Positions 60,625 to 64,000 of a stretch of DNA of 64,000 bases are shown one piece after another (the stretch's first letter is position 1; each line of letters starts with the position of its first letter). The notes under the pieces are model-generated. The model was not told the DNA's origin. It saw only the letters and a program-made list of their open reading frames with translations, and made no database searches. Source of the DNA: Pseudanabaena sp. FACHB-1998 (GTDB lineage Bacteria > Cyanobacteriota > Cyanobacteriia > Pseudanabaenales > Pseudanabaenaceae); contig NZ_JACJQA010000016.1 in the NCBI RefSeq assembly GCF_014696355.1, forward strand, positions 57,839 to 121,838, given 5' to 3'. The translations under genes and the position numbers were made by a program.

Positions 60625-61830
60625 TTAAACAAACAACTGTTGTAGTAAGCCTTGTTTGTATTGTTTTACTGTGTCGAGATAGGTCTGAGCTTCGGTAATT
60701 TTTTCGTCAATAGAAGTTAAGAAATTAGCGATTTTAGTTTGTTCTGGAATATCTGGAATGTTTACCTGTATCTCAGATAGAGAAGTAGAATCAATTGCTG
60801 GGTAACTTGTACCAGTGCAACGCGCTAACACATCATTTACAAAATCATCTGAATAAAGTAATTGAAATATAAATTTTGTGTTTTGGTCGGTGCGGATTTG
60901 AGCATAACCAGTTGATGCAACATAATCACCACTTTTATCAAATAATAAGTTATTCCTTTGATAAGGTCTTACAGTTTGGTAAAGTATGTCATTTTTCTGT
61001 AATAGTCTTTGCGCTCTACTAGGTGCTGTTTCTAATTCAATTCTATTTTCAAATAAAAGATAGCCATCTTTAACACTCTCTAAATCAATATAAATAAAGC
61101 TATCAGGTAACTTTGCGCTTTTAGGATTAATATTTACGATGTCTTTTAATTTGTAAGTTTCCCAATCTGGGAAATCGCTCCCATCGTCATCTTTAAAACG
61201 CAACTCTTGGCTAAAAATCTGCTGCATCACGCCTTTCTTATAACGCGCTAATAATTCACATTTTTGCGTGAGTTGTGCGATTTTTTCATCTATAGTTACA
61301 AGAAAATTAGCAATTTTATTTTGTTCGCTTATTTTTGGCAAATGAATATTTATAGATGCAATAGTTGGTAGATTTAAACCAGACTTTGCACCAGAATCAT
61401 TTAACCTATTTATTTGTTTATTTAACTTAGCTGTTGAGAGTAAATAGGCTATAAATAAAGAATCTGTCTGCTCTTTCTTAAGACGAACTAAACCCGTATG
61501 CTGATTTATGAAAGCTTCACCAAAGTTAGGCGGAATCCAACCAATTTTACCAAGTTCAGCAGTTATTGAGATAAGTATATCGCCGTGAATTAAGCTTGTA
61601 CGCTGACCATCACTAGACTCAGCTTTGACATTGACAAACTTTAAATCATCAAGTTTTAGGTGGATTCCCTCTCTACTAAGATTTGTCATCCTTATAAATT
61701 TGCTTCCATTTTCTGAATAATATTGCGCCCAATCACGCGCTCCACTTGTGATCTTGTCTGCAATTTTTCCTAGCTTAATTAACTTCCATTCCCCTGTAAA
61801 TTCCTTAAATCTCAACTTAGGCACACTCAT
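60625..61830 (-). CDS. hsdS: Type I restriction specificity subunit, HsdS
   Basis: This 401-residue protein is made of two target-recognition domains and two conserved helical spacers. The first half starts PKLRFKEFTGEWKLIKLGKIADKI and its spacer is KIANFLVTIDEKIAQLTQKCELLARYKKGVMQQIF. The second repeats this as FPDWETYKLKDIVNINP and KIANFLTSIDEKITEAQTYLDTVKQYKQGLLQQLF. This pseudo-twofold layout is diagnostic for HsdS, which recognises a bipartite target. It overlaps the upstream PDDEXK gene by 4 bp. The target sequence cannot be predicted. Confidence 0.95.
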   Translation of the reverse strand: MSVPKLRFKEFTGEWKLIKLGKIADKITSGARDWAQYYSENGSKFIRMTNLSREGIHLKLDDLKFVNVKAESSDGQRTSLIHGDILISITAELGKIGWIPPNFGEAFINQHTGLVRLKKEQTDSLFIAYLLSTAKLNKQINRLNDSGAKSGLNLPTIASINIHLPKISEQNKIANFLVTIDEKIAQLTQKCELLARYKKGVMQQIFSQELRFKDDDGSDFPDWETYKLKDIVNINPKSAKLPDSFIYIDLESVKDGYLLFENRIELETAPSRAQRLLQKNDILYQTVRPYQRNNLLFDKSGDYVASTGYAQIRTDQNTKFIFQLLYSDDFVNDVLARCTGTSYPAIDSTSLSEIQVNIPDIPEQTKIANFLTSIDEKITEAQTYLDTVKQYKQGLLQQLFV

Positions 61831-62849
61831 CTATTCCCCTCCTCAAACTGCAACAAAACACGCGATCGCAATAACTCAACCCTTAACTCCTCCTCAGACG
61901 GCAACAAAGGCAAATACTTCGACGCAAACAACTGCTTGCGATCCGCCAGAACAGAATACTTCGCCACAGCCGCCGACTTCTCACTACACAAAATTAGCCC
62001 AATCGTCGGATTATCATCATCACCCTTATAGTGCTGGTCATAAATCCGTACATAAGTATCCATCTGTCCCACATCCTGATGACTCAACCGCCCCAACTTC
62101 AAATCGATTAACAAAAAACACTTCAGCTTGAAATTGTAAAACACCAAATCCAAATAAAAATCCTGATCCTCCACACTAATCCGTTGCTGACGCGCCACAA
62201 ACGCAAAACCGCGCCCAAGCTCTAACAAAAAATGCTGTAAATTATCGATCAACCCCTGCTCGATCGCACTCTCCACCAAAGCCGTAACAGGCAAATTTAA
62301 AAAATCCAAAATATAAGGATCGCGCAAATAGTCTTTAATATCAGGCTTTAACTCATCCGTTTTAGAAATTGCCTCACCAATCACAGGCTCCCGATCCGTA
62401 CTCGACAACAAACGCTCATAGTACAAAGTCCCAATCTGTCGCTCCAAAGCCCTTACACTCCAATTATTTGCCACACATTCCGCAATATACCAATCTCTTG
62501 CAATTGGATTCTTTACCCGCATCACCTTGCAATAATGTGTCCAACTCAATTTGAGAGTCAGTGACTCACAAATTGGAAAAGTTAAATAAAACTGTCGCAT
62601 ATTGCGTAAATTACTAGCATCAAAGCCCTTACCAAACTCAGCTTGCAACACCTTCGATAACTGCTCTAACAGCTTTTTGCCATACCCTGCCCTCACTTGC
62701 CCCTGCTGCTCATACTCCACAATCAAGCGCCCCACCTGCCAATAGGTCAGCACCATCGCACTATTCACAGTCTGAGCAACAGTCAAGCGCGAAGCCGTCA
62801 CTATTTGCCGAATATCGTCTAAAAGTTGAGAAGGGATACTATCAGTCAT
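61827..62849 (-). CDS. YhcG-type PDDEXK nuclease domain protein (DUF1016)
   Basis: This ~340-residue protein has an N-terminal DUF1016 domain (ARxTVAQTVNSAMVLTYWQVGRLIVEYEQQG, then GYGKKLLEQLSKVLQAEFGKGFDASNLRNMRQFY) and a C-terminal PD-(D/E)XK nuclease (FYLDLVFYNFKLKCFLLIDLKLG, with D and D-x-K positions). YhcG-like proteins often accompany type I restriction genes and have been linked to defence, but their role is not settled. It sits between hsdM and hsdS, overlapping hsdS by 4 bp. I chose the ATG 62847-62849 over an upstream TTG. Confidence 0.92.
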   Translation of the reverse strand: MTDSIPSQLLDDIRQIVTASRLTVAQTVNSAMVLTYWQVGRLIVEYEQQGQVRAGYGKKLLEQLSKVLQAEFGKGFDASNLRNMRQFYLTFPICESLTLKLSWTHYCKVMRVKNPIARDWYIAECVANNWSVRALERQIGTLYYERLLSSTDREPVIGEAISKTDELKPDIKDYLRDPYILDFLNLPVTALVESAIEQGLIDNLQHFLLELGRGFAFVARQQRISVEDQDFYLDLVFYNFKLKCFLLIDLKLGRLSHQDVGQMDTYVRIYDQHYKGDDDNPTIGLILCSEKSAAVAKYSVLADRKQLFASKYLPLLPSEEELRVELLRSRVLLQFEEGNR

Positions 62850-62858
62850 AATCAATCA

Positions 62859-63742
62859 TCAAAACGGCGGCTCAATCCCTAACTCATCACAGAATGACGC
62901 GATCTTATCATCCGTCACCATGCCCTGCTGCGCGATCGCCCTTAACTGCAAAGCGATCGCATCAAGATCAATCGACTCCTCCGCCTCAAACGTATCCACA
63001 TAACGGGGAATATTCAAATTAAAATCATTACCCCTGATCTGCTCAATACTCGCCACATAGCTAAATTTATCCTCATTAGTCCTTGCCAAATACGCCGCCA
63101 CAATCTTCTCGATATGCACAGGACGCAACACATTTTGAGTCTTCACCTTATCGAAATGCTGACTCGCATCAATAAACAAAATATCGTCAGGACTACGGCG
63201 ACACTTCTTAAACACCAATACGCAAGTCGGGATACTCGTACCGTAAAAAATATTCGCAGGTAAACCAATCACCGCATCCAGACAATTCATCTGCTCGATC
63301 AAATATTGGCGAATATGCCCCTCAGCCGCGCCCCGAAATAGCACCCCATGAGGCAACACCACCGCCATCGTGCCATCATCAGCCAACTGAGAGATCATGT
63401 GCTGCACAAAAGCGAGATCTGCCTTACTACTCGGCGCAAGCTTTCCATAAACACTAAAGCGATCGTCATTTTCTACTTGCGCTTTATCAGGTTCCCACTT
63501 TGCCGAAAAAGGAGGATTCGCCACAATCGCATCAAAGCGTAAATCTCGATGCTGAGGTTTCTTTAATGTGTCCTGTAATTTGATATCAAAGTCTGCATAA
63601 TGCACATCATGCAAAATCATGTTCATTCGCGCCAAGTTATAAGTGGTGCGGTTCATCTCCTGTCCATAAATCTTGCCAACCTGATCCGCCTCACGCTTCA
63701 CCCGCAACAATAGCGAACCACTGCCACAGGTCGGGTCATATA
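62859..63742 (-). pseudogene. hsdM: HsdM methyltransferase, 5' part removed by an IS630 insertion
   Basis: The remaining ~293 residues are the C-terminal part of a type I N6-adenine methyltransferase. It begins within motif I (YDPTCGSGSLLLRVKREADQ) and contains motif IV in DAIVANPPFSAKWEPDK and the rest of the catalytic domain. The ~200 residues that should come before motif I are missing. In their place, across a junction at about 63739-63742, lies an IS630-family transposase end. The first 5' part may survive outside the window beyond the IS. No native start codon is visible, so as it stands HsdM is probably not made. Confidence 0.9.
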
Positions 63743-64000
63743 GCAAAGAAAGGGATAGTTAGGACAAATGACAGAAAGCTTGTTGAACAGCATTCCATAA
63801 ACTTTTACATTGTCCAATAATCTTACTGACATAACTCTTCAATCTAGCCCAGAATTTCTCAATCTTGTTTAAGTCAGGAGAATAGGGAGGCAAAAATATC
63901 ACCTCACAGCCAGCCTGACGGACTAATTGCCTAATCCTTTCCTGTGGATGAAAACTAGCATTGTCGATAGCCACTATTTGCCCTGGTAATAGTTCTGGGA
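63741..64000 (-). mobile_element. IS630-family element, one end
   Basis: This is the terminal part of an insertion sequence inserted in hsdM. It ends 16-20 bp beyond the transposase stop, at TAGCAAAG next to TA (the target dinucleotide used by IS630 elements). The rest continues past the right edge, so inverted repeats and target duplication cannot be verified. Confidence 0.8.
63759..64000 (-). CDS. IS630-family transposase, C-terminal part
   Basis: The last ~80 residues of a DDE transposase are visible and the frame runs off the right edge (GQIVAIDNASFHPQERIRQ... at the edge). The second catalytic aspartate is in AIDNASFH, and the glutamate in the signature LPPYSPDLNKIEKFWARLK; both are diagnostic for IS630. 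The stop is TAA at 63759-63761. The gene is on the same strand as hsdM. Whether the full transposase is intact cannot be seen. A GTG at 63972 is internal and not a real start. Confidence 0.92.
   Translation of the reverse strand, partial: PELLPGQIVAIDNASFHPQERIRQLVRQAGCEVIFLPPYSPDLNKIEKFWARLKSYVSKIIGQCKSLWNAVQQAFCHLS

Noticed and set aside
1..64000. CRISPR array
   Set aside because: I found no regularly spaced direct repeats; the many repeats present are palindromes or HIP1 octamers.
1..64000. HIP1 octamers as a regulatory repeat
   Set aside because: GCGATCGC is a genome-wide cyanobacterial motif found mostly inside coding frames; used here only as an origin marker.

Overview
The window looks like cyanobacterial chromosome. 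The HIP1 octamer GCGATCGC recurs in many conserved genes, and several families typical of cyanobacteria are present: a DevA-type ABC ATPase, DUF29, DUF928 with CHASE2 and CHAT proteins, and a CRR7-like protein. The moderate-to-low GC content and the absence of heterocyst genes beyond the DevA-like ATPase would fit a filamentous, non-heterocystous group such as Pseudanabaena. That placement is a guess from general features.

Region 1 (1-27.4 kb, all minus strand) is a large surface-polysaccharide locus. From its upstream (right) end it holds a Wzt-type ABC ATPase with a C-terminal carbohydrate-binding domain, a hexapeptide acetyltransferase, two methyltransferases, a pyruvyl-transferase-like enzyme and a GT4 glycosyltransferase. 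Next comes a compact CDP-sugar operon (rfbF-rfbG-rfbH, a short-chain dehydrogenase/epimerase and a split transketolase). After a small DUF29/PD-(D/E)XK pair comes a GtrA-GtrB-membrane glycosyltransferase module. The left end is a run of GT2 glycosyltransferases, methyltransferases and acyltransferases. The locus shows active remodelling. One methyltransferase is broken by an in-frame stop. A 166-bp exact copy of the 3' end of the GT4 gene lies 11.1 kb away in direct orientation. HIP1 sites are sparse in the leftmost 14.6 kb.

Region 2 (27.6-40 kb) mixes housekeeping and defence genes: an orphan DevA-like ATPase, a HigBA toxin-antitoxin pair with a readable promoter/operator, CRR7-like, ScpB, two C5-cytosine methyltransferases each convergent with a candidate restriction endonuclease (one pair resembles HaeIII, GGCC), dihydroorotase, tandem lipoproteins and a PhzF-family isomerase. 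The gaps contain short inverted-repeat elements.

Region 3 (40-55.8 kb) holds signalling and envelope genes: two receiver-first hybrid kinases, a glycosyltransferase of the TIGR04283 type with an altered DxD region, MltA, a CHAT-TPR protein divergent from a DUF928 protein and a CHASE2-GGDEF-EAL enzyme, an ABC ATPase, a membrane pentapeptide-repeat protein and a LysM protein.

Region 4 (55.9-64 kb) starts at a tRNA with anticodon CAU and is a type I restriction-modification island. It contains hsdR, mazEF-like and PIN toxin-antitoxin modules, hsdS, a YhcG-type PDDEXK nuclease and hsdM. The hsdM gene is cut by an IS630-family element that runs off the right edge.

A recurring feature is a set of near-perfect intergenic palindromes whose arms differ at each site but whose apex is almost always GC-NNN-GC.
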